A stretch of DNA of 6,027 nt from an uncultured Eggerthellaceae bacterium (lineage in GTDB: Bacteria > Actinomycetota > Coriobacteriia > Coriobacteriales > Eggerthellaceae). The notes beneath the pieces are model-generated. The model was not told where the DNA came from and searched no databases. It saw only the letters and a program-made list of their open reading frames with translations. Below are positions 1 through 6,027 of the stretch, one piece after another. The position numbers and the translations under genes were made by a program. Where the stretch lies: contig CABVEH010000079.1 in assembly GCA_902497215.1 (NCBI GenBank), forward strand, positions 1-6,027. Direction: 5' to 3'. The stretch's first letter is position 1. Every line of letters starts with the position of its first letter.

Positions 1-520
1 AGCACATGGGGACCACCCTGCGCGCTATGTCTATGAGCCTGCGCGCCGCCCTCGAGTCCGTGAACGGCCCGAAGTAGCGCGTCTTGGGCTTGTGCCTCTC
101 GCGCGTGTACTTGATGGCCGGGAACACGTCCCCTTCCGTGACGGCGATGAACGGGTAGCTCTTGTCGTCCTTGAAGTCGGCGTTGTAAAAGGGGGAGTAC
201 TGGTTTATCAGGTTCTTTTCCAAGACGAGCGACTCGTGCTCGTTGTCCACGACGATGTACTCGAACGAGTCGATCTTCTCGACGAGGAGAGGTATCTTCG
301 CGCGGTCGTCCTGGAAGTTGACGTACTGGCGCATGCGCGCCCGAAGCTGCTTCGCCTTGCCTATGTATATGACGTCGCCTGCGCGGTCCTTCCAAAGGTA
401 GACGCCTGGAAGCGTGGGGACCTCGCAGAGCTCGCGCTTGATGCGGTCGAGCTTCTGCGCCTGCGTCTCCCCTTCTCGGCGCGAGGCGGCGTTCTCGCCC
501 ATCGGGCCTTCCTGCCCCAT
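1..520 (-). CDS. uvrC: UvrC, excinuclease ABC subunit C (N-terminal 173 residues, cut by left window edge)
   Basis: UvrC is the nuclease of nucleotide excision repair: recruited by UvrB at a lesion, it cuts the damaged strand on both sides. The visible part is the GIY-YIG domain, which makes the 3' incision. Visible motifs are LPGVYLW (residues 37-43), VIYIGKAKQLRARMRQY (50-66), the acidic motif NEHESLVLEKNLI (93-105, with Glu101 at the usual metal-binding position) followed by SPFYN, then DDKSYPF (118-124) and RYFGPFTDSRAARRL (148-162). All are typical of full-length UvrC. The UvrBC-binding, RNase H-like and HhH parts of this roughly 600-residue family lie outside the window. The ATG at 520 directly abuts the TAG of the upstream small gene. 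A second in-frame ATG at 502 has a better ribosome binding site, so the first six residues are uncertain. A short UvrC homologue such as Cho cannot be fully excluded from an N-terminus alone, but the match is to UvrC. Confidence 0.95.
   Translation of the reverse strand, partial: MGQEGPMGENAASRREGETQAQKLDRIKRELCEVPTLPGVYLWKDRAGDVIYIGKAKQLRARMRQYVNFQDDRAKIPLLVEKIDSFEYIVVDNEHESLVLEKNLINQYSPFYNADFKDDKSYPFIAVTEGDVFPAIKYTRERHKPKTRYFGPFTDSRAARRLIDIARRVVPMC
507..513 (-). promoter_or_regulatory. Possible ribosome binding site for the second uvrC ATG
   Basis: On the minus strand AGGAAGG lies 4 nt before the in-frame ATG at 502-500. The first ATG (520-518) has only a weaker GGGTGG, 5 nt upstream, inside the end of the preceding gene. 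The spacing of AGGAAGG is a little short, so this does not settle the start, but it makes ATG 502 a real alternative. The sequence may also simply encode Gln-Glu-Gly in a protein starting at 520. Confidence 0.35.
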
Positions 521-790
521 CTATTCCACCCTGTGCTCTTGGGCCTCGGACACCCGTATGTCGACGCAGTGGTCGTCGTCGCTGTCGGTCAGCTGCTCGT
601 CCTGCAGCATCTTGAGGCCGGCATACGTCACCTCGAAGCCGTCGATGAGGCCTGCAAGGTAAAGCGACCTGAAATAGTGCAGCCCCATCGCGCGCTGGAA
701 GCCGCAATGTTGCGTGACCTGCGCCACGGTGTTGAAGCAGTTGTCCCGGATGGCTTCAAGGAAGATGCGTTCGTTGTGGGATAGCTTCAT
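521..790 (-). CDS. Small winged helix-turn-helix-like protein, 89 aa, function unknown
   Basis: I do not recognise this protein by name. The order of predicted elements looks like a small winged-helix domain. A first helix spans about residues 5-16 (HNERIFLEAIRDN), a second 19-30 (FNTVAQVTQHCG) and a recognition-type helix 32-47. The segment GFEVTYAGLKML (51-62) follows, resembling the wing and the T-x-x-G-x-x-x-L ending common in MarR- and PadR-like folds. The last 25 or so residues are acidic and probably disordered (LTDSDDDHCVD). There is no signal peptide or membrane segment, so it should be cytoplasmic. It starts 62 nt after addA and its TAG touches the uvrC ATG, so it is very likely co-transcribed and translationally coupled with uvrC. 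The ribosome binding site is weak (GGGG about 5 nt before the ATG). It could be a DNA-binding regulator of the locus or a repair accessory factor. The gene is supported by its folded-domain-like sequence and exact fit between neighbours. Confidence 0.75.
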   Translation of the reverse strand: MKLSHNERIFLEAIRDNCFNTVAQVTQHCGFQRAMGLHYFRSLYLAGLIDGFEVTYAGLKMLQDEQLTDSDDDHCVDIRVSEAQEHRVE

Positions 791-852
791 CGGCGCCCCG
801 TTGCTATGCGTCCATGCCGTCGAATGCGTTTGATGCGGTCGCGGCCCGTTTC
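791..852 (-). other. Short addA to winged-helix gene spacer without clear signals
   Basis: These 62 nt are the only non-coding stretch in the window. I see no strong hairpin followed by a T-run, no convincing -35/-10 pair and no GAAC-N4-GTTC LexA-type palindrome. The absence of a terminator favours read-through from addA into the small gene and uvrC. A weak promoter within the end of addA cannot be excluded by eye. Confidence 0.5.
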
Positions 853-3800
853 TCAGGATACAGAATACCCGTACGCCTGCGCCAAGTCATCCACCAGGCC
901 TGAAACGTCATCCAAAGAATAGGAATACTTCACCACCACGGGCTGGGGTGCGCCTCCGCATTCGCCCATGTCGGCCGTGCCCTGCGGGAGCTCTTCCTCC
1001 TCAACCCGCACGAAGTGCGCCTCCACCCTGCAATAGCCCGACTGCAAAAGAGCATAGGCGTAGCATTGCGACTGAAGCCGGTGCTTGTCGGCCAGGCCTT
1101 CGCGCGACATGCCCGCATTCTGCCCGGTCTTGTAGTCAATCAGCATGGCTGCCCCGTCGCCAGCGTCCGCAAGGCCGTCTATCTCACCCTCCAGCACGAA
1201 CGAGCCGCCGTCGGGAAGGGGGACCGTCGCGCTGAAGGGAACCTCTGCTGCTATGCGGGCGCAGGCAGCGAAGGATGCGGCAAGGTCGCTTCCGAACCAA
1301 AGCGCGAGGGCGCGCCTGAGCCTTTCCTTCTGCGACGGGCTGAGCGAATGGGCCTTGCACTGGGAATCGATGGCGGCGTCCGACGGGAACGGCAGCCGTC
1401 TCGACCCTTGCGCCTGGGCCTCGATTATCGACATCTGACACAGCGCGTGGAACGCTCTTCCCAGGTCGGTGGCGGACTCCTCGTCGAAGGATCGCTCGGA
1501 AAGCGCCGAGACCGCCAGGAAGAATCCGTCGTCCACGACCGACTCGTGCCCGTATTCCCACGTGCCGGACCCGGGCCCCTCGGCAGCGGCGTCCGTCGGC
1601 GGCGTGGCCCCGTCCGAAAGCGACGTGTACGACCTAAGCACGCGACGAGAATGCGAATACGGCCTGACTTCGCGATGTTCGTCTTCGGCATAGACCGGCA
1701 CGATCGCCACCGGTTCAGCCTCGTCGTCCGAAGATTCGCGCCCATCGCGCGCCCAAGGGACGCTTTCGAAGTAGGCCTCCACGTCCTGCTGGGTGGAGAA
1801 GAGCATCCGTTTCATGCCGATAGGCCCCGCAGCCACCCCGAACTCGTCCTCGAAGCCGCCGTCGGGCTCGCCAAGCGCGTCTGCAAAGGCGCGGTATGCG
1901 TCGGCGAACACGCCCTTGTAGCCCGTGGATGGCTTCGTGGTGGCGCCGAACGCAACGAAGAGCGACTCGCGGGCCCTGGTCATGGCGACGTACATCAGGC
2001 GCCTGGCTTCCTCCAGCTCCTGCATCTTCTCGTAGGCTTCTAGCAGCCTGTGGGCAAGTTCGGGAGTGTCGGCCTCCGCGATCCTTCGCTTCTGCCGCAC
2101 CTGGTAGGCGCGCTTCGACTCCCCAGGGCGCGTCCCGCAGCCGTCGAGCGGTTCGCCGAAGGGGTCCAACCCCATGTCCTCGAAGGTGAACGCGGTGACC
2201 GTCTTGTAGGCTTCGTACTCCCAAGCGTCGTCGAAGGCGTCCTTCGAAGGCTTCAGCGAAACGTAGGTGAAGCCGTCTATGTTCTCGGATATCAGCGGGG
2301 GCTTGTTCGGGGGCATCGTCCCGTCGCGCATCTCGGCCAGGGCCACATGGTCGAACTCGAGCCCCTTCGAGGAATGCACGGTCATTATCTGCACGTATTC
2401 CGTGCCCCGCGTGGCAAGCGTGCCGGGTGCCTCCTTCGAATTCTGCAGCATGGATGCGAACCGCGACGACGTCCCCGCGACCCCTCCCGACTGCGCCTCA
2501 AGGTCGGCCACGATCCGCAGGGCCTTCGCCACGTTCCCCGCGTCGGACATGGCCTGCGCATCGGCGCGCCCTTCAAGGGCCAGCAGGTAGCCTGAACGCA
2601 CGAAAAGGCGCCTGAGAGCCTGCGACGGCGCGCCTCGTCGCGCTTCGCGCACGAAGTCCGACAACAGCTGCTTTGCGATCGCGACCGATTCGTTCTCGGC
2701 GTCGGTCAGCTCGTCGCTTCCCTCGAACGTGGCGAACGACCTGGAGAGCTGCGTGCTTGCGACGCCGTCCGCCGTCCTTTTCCTGCAGAGCGCAAGCAGC
2801 GCGTCGTCGGACACCTGGAGCAACGGCGATGCCAGCACGTTCAGCAAGGGCGCGTCGTCGTATCGGTTCGTGGCGTGCTTGAGCAGCATGTCGACGAGCC
2901 CGGCCTGGACGGTGTCGGCGAAGACCGACCCGCCGGTTATCGCGCATTCGAACCCGGCGTCGCGCAGGGCGTCCGCATATGCGTCGGCATAGGTCATCCT
3001 TCCCAGCAAGAGCGCCATGCGCGAAGGACGCGCCCCCGCGTCGGCGAGCCTTCTGAAGTGCCGGGCCACCTCGGTCGCGCATACGGCCCGGACTTCGGCC
3101 GACGCCACGCCCGGCACGCCCCGCGCGGCCCTTTTCCCATGGACGAACTCGAACTGCACCCTGGGGACGCCGTCGAAGGCGACGGATGCACCCGTTGCCT
3201 CGTCGCGGCATGCGTCAAGCCTCAGGAACTCGTCGCCGAAGACCCCAGGCTGCGAGAACACGGTCTCGACCGCGTCGAGCACGTCCTTGTGCGAACGGTA
3301 GTTCCCCGTCAGATGAAACTGCTTCCCGCGCCCTTCCTCTATGCTCGCGATGCGCTTCTGCGTCTCCTCGACATCGCCGCCGCGGAACCGGTAGATGCTC
3401 TGCTGCATGTCGCCCACCGTGCATACGTTCGACAGCGCGGGCGTTCCCGTGCCGTCGTCGGGCTGTGCGGCAAGCTTGGAGACTATGGCCATCTGGAGCG
3501 GGTCGGTGTCCTGGAACTCGTCGAGCATGATGCATTGGAACTGCGCGCGGTAGCGTTCGAGTATCCGCGAATAGGCAGGGTCGGACAGCCTGTCGTTGCA
3601 GGCGACGAGCAGGTCGCCTTCCGTGAACTTGGTCTGGCCGGCGGACTTGAGCGCGTCAAGGTGCCTTTTCACGGACTTGGCGAAGCGGACGAGGCTTGCC
3701 GCCCTTCCCGACGTGGAGAACATGGACAGGCGCTCGGCCAGGAGCTTGTACTGCAGCCGGTACGCAGCCATCGCCTCGTAGTGGTCGGATTTCTTCCCGA

Positions 3801-4668
3801 ACTTGGGGGTGGTGGAAGGAAACGACAGGACCGACCTGAACAGACCGTCAAGGTCGGGAGGCTCGCGGTCCACATCAAGTGCGTCGTCGTAGGCCGAAAG
3901 CCATTCTTCAAGGGACGCCGCGGCAGAGTCCATCCGTTCGGCGATTTCCGGAAGCTTGGCGGCCTCGCCGTCGGGCCATCCGTCCTCGTCGAACAGCCTT
4001 CGGACCATGGAGGCCTGCTCCAGGAAGGGCGCCACCGCCTCGCGATAGCTGCACGCCGGTCGCCTCACCACCACGGAGTCGATGCCGTCAGGCGAATACG
4101 ACGTGGCGTCGAGAAGCGTCTCCACCATGGCGGCCAAGCTGTTGGACGCGTGCGCAGGACCTTCGATGTCCCTGCCTTCGACGAGGTCGACAACCCCGTC
4201 GTCGTCGGACTCCATCGCCTCGTCCACGGCCAGCTGCAGCGCCTTCGAGAACAGCTCGGCGGCTGCCTGGGCGGAAAGCGTCTTGAACGAGGGGTCGATG
4301 CCGAACTCTATGGCGTTCTCGCGAAGTATGCGCGAGGCCATGCCATGGATCGTCGAGATCCACGCGCCGTCTATCTCGAGCGCGCACCTCATGTAGGCCT
4401 CGGACATCCCGCCGCCCTCCGAAGCCTTCTCGAGGAACGCCTGTCTTGCGCGCGACTTGAGCTCGGCGGCGGCCTTGCGCGTGAAGGTTATGGCCAGAAC
4501 ATGGCTGGTGGGGTCGGGGTCGCCGGGGTCGTTTTCAAGGCTGCGCTCCACTGCAGCGACGATACGGCGCGTCAGCGTGAACGTCTTGCCGGTGCCTGCC
4601 CCCGCGACCACGTTCACGCTGCAGTCCAGGGCGTCTACCACCTGCTGTTGCTGGGGGTTCAGCGGCAT
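853..4668 (-). CDS. addA: AddA-like ATP-dependent helicase/nuclease subunit (UvrD/SF1A helicase with C-terminal PD-(D/E)XK nuclease), 1271 aa
   Basis: AddA is the motor subunit of AddAB (RexAB). It unwinds double-strand break ends 3'-5' and its nuclease trims the 3'-ended strand, preparing DNA for RecA. All SF1A helicase motifs are visible: Q motif LNPQQ (3-7), Walker A GAGTGKT (23-29), Ia ITFTRKAAAEL (60-70), II DEFQD (383-387), III VGDMQQSIYRFRGGD (418-432), IV LTGNYRS (453-459), V TVHSSKGLEF (763-772) and VI YVAMTRAR (893-900). The C-terminal nuclease has GRAFH (1070-1074), GEID with Asp1164, IDYK with Asp1178 and Lys1180, and Q-x3-Y (1199-1203), so it looks catalytically intact. An acidic, low-complexity linker (about 978-1045) joins the two halves. 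Length is close to the family norm of about 1200. The frame stays open for 298 codons upstream of ATG 4668, but that part overlaps addB and has no helicase similarity. ATG 4668 sits just before the Q motif and has a strong ribosome binding site. The 10-nt overlap with addB implies translational coupling. Confidence 0.95.
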   Translation of the reverse strand: MPLNPQQQQVVDALDCSVNVVAGAGTGKTFTLTRRIVAAVERSLENDPGDPDPTSHVLAITFTRKAAAELKSRARQAFLEKASEGGGMSEAYMRCALEIDGAWISTIHGMASRILRENAIEFGIDPSFKTLSAQAAAELFSKALQLAVDEAMESDDDGVVDLVEGRDIEGPAHASNSLAAMVETLLDATSYSPDGIDSVVVRRPACSYREAVAPFLEQASMVRRLFDEDGWPDGEAAKLPEIAERMDSAAASLEEWLSAYDDALDVDREPPDLDGLFRSVLSFPSTTPKFGKKSDHYEAMAAYRLQYKLLAERLSMFSTSGRAASLVRFAKSVKRHLDALKSAGQTKFTEGDLLVACNDRLSDPAYSRILERYRAQFQCIMLDEFQDTDPLQMAIVSKLAAQPDDGTGTPALSNVCTVGDMQQSIYRFRGGDVEETQKRIASIEEGRGKQFHLTGNYRSHKDVLDAVETVFSQPGVFGDEFLRLDACRDEATGASVAFDGVPRVQFEFVHGKRAARGVPGVASAEVRAVCATEVARHFRRLADAGARPSRMALLLGRMTYADAYADALRDAGFECAITGGSVFADTVQAGLVDMLLKHATNRYDDAPLLNVLASPLLQVSDDALLALCRKRTADGVASTQLSRSFATFEGSDELTDAENESVAIAKQLLSDFVREARRGAPSQALRRLFVRSGYLLALEGRADAQAMSDAGNVAKALRIVADLEAQSGGVAGTSSRFASMLQNSKEAPGTLATRGTEYVQIMTVHSSKGLEFDHVALAEMRDGTMPPNKPPLISENIDGFTYVSLKPSKDAFDDAWEYEAYKTVTAFTFEDMGLDPFGEPLDGCGTRPGESKRAYQVRQKRRIAEADTPELAHRLLEAYEKMQELEEARRLMYVAMTRARESLFVAFGATTKPSTGYKGVFADAYRAFADALGEPDGGFEDEFGVAAGPIGMKRMLFSTQQDVEAYFESVPWARDGRESSDDEAEPVAIVPVYAEDEHREVRPYSHSRRVLRSYTSLSDGATPPTDAAAEGPGSGTWEYGHESVVDDGFFLAVSALSERSFDEESATDLGRAFHALCQMSIIEAQAQGSRRLPFPSDAAIDSQCKAHSLSPSQKERLRRALALWFGSDLAASFAACARIAAEVPFSATVPLPDGGSFVLEGEIDGLADAGDGAAMLIDYKTGQNAGMSREGLADKHRLQSQCYAYALLQSGYCRVEAHFVRVEEEELPQGTADMGECGGAPQPVVVKYSYSLDDVSGLVDDLAQAYGYSVS

Positions 4669-6027
4669 TTCCTCCCCCTTTCGCAGAACGACAGGCTGCA
4701 GTGCCTGCAGGCGTCCGCGCACGAGGGTTCCACGGGTATGGACGAGCCGCGAACTCCATCGAGCCGCGACGCCACCGCCTTCTCGACCATGTCGAGGAAG
4801 TCCCCGAAACCCATATGGACCGCCGACTTGGAATCCGACACCGCAGCCAGAGCCTTGTCGCCGGCAGTATACGACCCCGTCACGAGGCCGGATGTCGAAT
4901 CGGCCCTGTAGCTTGCGTACAACGCCCCCCGGCAACGGTCGCCGAACATGCCCAGCCTGCGAAGCGCCTGGGCGTAAACCAATGCCTGCACGTGGCGCGG
5001 CAGGGACGAAGGGTCGATGTCCCTTCCCTCGTCGGTCGGAGCGAACGACATGCAGTCGTCGCCGGCCGCGTGCCCCGCGATGCTTCCCTTGTAGTCGATG
5101 ACCGCGAAAGTGCCGCCGTCCTCGGACACGTCTATGCGGTCGACCTTCCCGCGCAATGCGAAGCCTGCGTACTCGGCGGCGGGAGCGCCGTCGTCTTCTT
5201 GGCCGATCGCGTATTCCATTCCGGCGACCCGCATGTCTTCGGGAAGGGCGCGATGGAGCAGGGCGCTTCGCCACACGCGGGACACGAGCCTCTGCGCCGC
5301 AAGTGCCTCCATCCCCGTCGCCGCCACGTACCTTCCTTCGTTCGGAGCGGATGCGTACTGTTCCCTTGACGCCGCAGACGACGCCTCGCGGAACGATTCG
5401 TAGGCCTCCTCGGGCGAAACGTCGCGAATGCGGCCGGCATCGAAGCGTGCCGCAAGCTCGCGGTACAGCCTTTCCAGCAGCTCGTGAGCGAAATTGCCCG
5501 CCTCCAGCGGCCCGAATTCCTCGTCCAGCCTGCGAGGGTTCACGACCCTTTCGACGAACCATTTGTACGGGCAGTCCAGATAGGCCTCCATGGCGGATGC
5601 GGACATGGATACGAGGCTCCTTCCCCCGACGCGTCCGCAGCGCATGAAGTCGGGAAGCTCCAGATGGGTCAGGCGCCCCCTTTCGGCCTTGGGAAGCGTT
5701 ACGAGCGTCGACGGCGCAGAAAGCTGCAAGCCGACGCCTAGGACCAGATGCTCCTCCCCCAGCCCGAAGACGTTCGATTCCAGGAAGGGCGCCAGGTCGG
5801 ATGGGACGCCTTCCGGCGTGGCTCCACGGGCGGCCGCCTTCGCCTGCGACGCGTCAAGCTGGCCGCCGAAGCGCCTCTCCAGGAACTCGTCGAAGGCGAA
5901 CGAGGCGAAGCTCTCCTGCGATTCGGCGTCGCGCAGGGGAAGCACGCAGACGAACCTTCTAGCAGCGGCGCGTTCGGATGCGGAGAACACGGCACGCGAC
6001 CTCTCCATCCTTCTGCGGGGGCGCCGC
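4659..6027 (-). CDS. addB: AddB-like helicase/nuclease subunit B, C-terminal 455 residues (5' end outside window)
   Basis: AddB is the partner of AddA. It has a degenerate helicase core and an Fe-S-containing PD-(D/E)XK nuclease that cuts the 5'-ended strand at resected breaks. The frame is open to the right edge. Counting from the internal Met at 6008, residues 5-20 resemble the end of the SF1 core, but the usual TRA(R/K) of motif VI reads as SERA, as expected for a non-motor AddB. The nuclease starts at SMSASAMEAYLDCPYKWF (134-151), whose Cys146 is the usual first cluster ligand. Then come GNFAHELLERLY with His175, GKVDRID with Asp290, VIDYK with Asp305 and Lys307, and Q-x3-Y (341-345). The tail carries Cys430, 434, 437, 442 and 448, candidates for the other cluster ligands. 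The catalytic residues look intact. The nuclease domain lies at the C-terminal end, and typical AddB proteins exceed 1000 residues, so more than half is missing here. An AdnA-type subunit is an alternative but would have an intact motif VI. Confidence 0.88.
   Translation of the reverse strand, partial: RRPRRRMERSRAVFSASERAAARRFVCVLPLRDAESQESFASFAFDEFLERRFGGQLDASQAKAAARGATPEGVPSDLAPFLESNVFGLGEEHLVLGVGLQLSAPSTLVTLPKAERGRLTHLELPDFMRCGRVGGRSLVSMSASAMEAYLDCPYKWFVERVVNPRRLDEEFGPLEAGNFAHELLERLYRELAARFDAGRIRDVSPEEAYESFREASSAASREQYASAPNEGRYVAATGMEALAAQRLVSRVWRSALLHRALPEDMRVAGMEYAIGQEDDGAPAAEYAGFALRGKVDRIDVSEDGGTFAVIDYKGSIAGHAAGDDCMSFAPTDEGRDIDPSSLPRHVQALVYAQALRRLGMFGDRCRGALYASYRADSTSGLVTGSYTAGDKALAAVSDSKSAVHMGFGDFLDMVEKAVASRLDGVRGSSIPVEPSCADACRHCSLSFCERGRKCR
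4671..4680 (-). promoter_or_regulatory. Ribosome binding site of addA, inside the end of addB
   Basis: The minus-strand purine run AAGGGGGAGG ends 2 nt before the addA ATG (4668-4666). Read as a near-match to AAAGGAGG, its AAGGGGG part lies about 5 nt from the start. It decides the addA start, because the much longer upstream open frame lacks any domain similarity. It lies within the last codons of addB, so terminating ribosomes could re-initiate here. Confidence 0.75.

Noticed and set aside
92..784. A 230-codon plus-strand open frame opposite uvrC and the small gene
   Set aside because: It is antisense to clear UvrC coding sequence, crosses the gene junction, and its composition is that of a shadow frame.
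1015..2043. A 342-codon plus-strand open frame opposite the addA C-terminal region
   Set aside because: It is antisense to the intact nuclease domain and helicase motif VI region, is Arg/Gly/Val-rich and has no recognisable motifs.
3293..3304. A GAAC-N4-GTTC palindrome resembling a Gram-positive LexA (SOS) box
   Set aside because: It lies deep inside addA and is fully explained by the codons for helicase motif IV (GNYRS). No gene start is nearby, and the inner bases do not match the fuller consensus as I recall it.
4500..4545. A G-rich repeated GGGGTCG-like stretch on the plus strand
   Set aside because: It encodes the Asp/Pro-rich loop DPGDPDP of AddA. The repetition follows from GAC/CCC-type codons, and it is too short and irregular to call a repeat element.
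2875..4911. A 678-codon open frame on the plus strand, antisense to addA and the end of addB
   Set aside because: It lies opposite a gene with every helicase motif intact. Its translation is rich in Arg, Gly, Val and Leu with no recognisable domain. Long antisense frames are expected in high-GC genes with strong third-position GC.
4669..5562. A 298-codon upstream extension of the addA frame
   Set aside because: It overlaps addB in another frame, is extremely Arg/Gly-rich with no helicase similarity, and the start at 4668 has a good ribosome binding site directly before the Q motif.

Overview
The window looks like an ordinary chromosomal DNA-repair locus from a high-GC bacterium. Every gene reads on the minus strand, so transcription runs from the right edge to the left. 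From the helicase-nuclease architecture, the high GC and the gene style, my best guess is an actinobacterial anaerobe of the Coriobacteriia/Eggerthellaceae type. That guess rests on pattern recognition, because no rRNA or marker gene is present to confirm it.

In transcription order the layout is: (1) 6027-4659, the C-terminal part of an AddB-like subunit, cut by the window edge, with a PD-(D/E)XK nuclease domain and a cysteine cluster; (2) 4668-853, a complete AddA-like UvrD/SF1A helicase-nuclease of 1271 residues, whose start codon overlaps the end of addB by 10 nt; (3) a 62-nt gap (852-791) with no clear terminator or promoter; (4) 790-521, an 89-residue predicted winged-helix protein; (5) 520-1, the N-terminal 173 residues of UvrC, whose ATG directly follows the stop codon of the small gene, cut by the left edge.

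Functionally, AddA and AddB would form the two-nuclease AddAB (RexAB) complex, which resects double-strand breaks for RecA-dependent repair. UvrC is the dual-incision endonuclease of nucleotide excision repair. Tight packing suggests one repair transcript, with the small winged-helix protein as its only unexplained member. Both the AddA and AddB nuclease motifs, and all AddA helicase motifs, appear intact.

I see no mobile element, CRISPR array, RNA gene or clearly new multi-gene system. The points most worth a second look are the winged-helix protein inserted between addA and uvrC, and the cysteine spacing at the AddB C-terminus. The long open frames opposite or beside addA and addB are best explained as GC-driven shadows.
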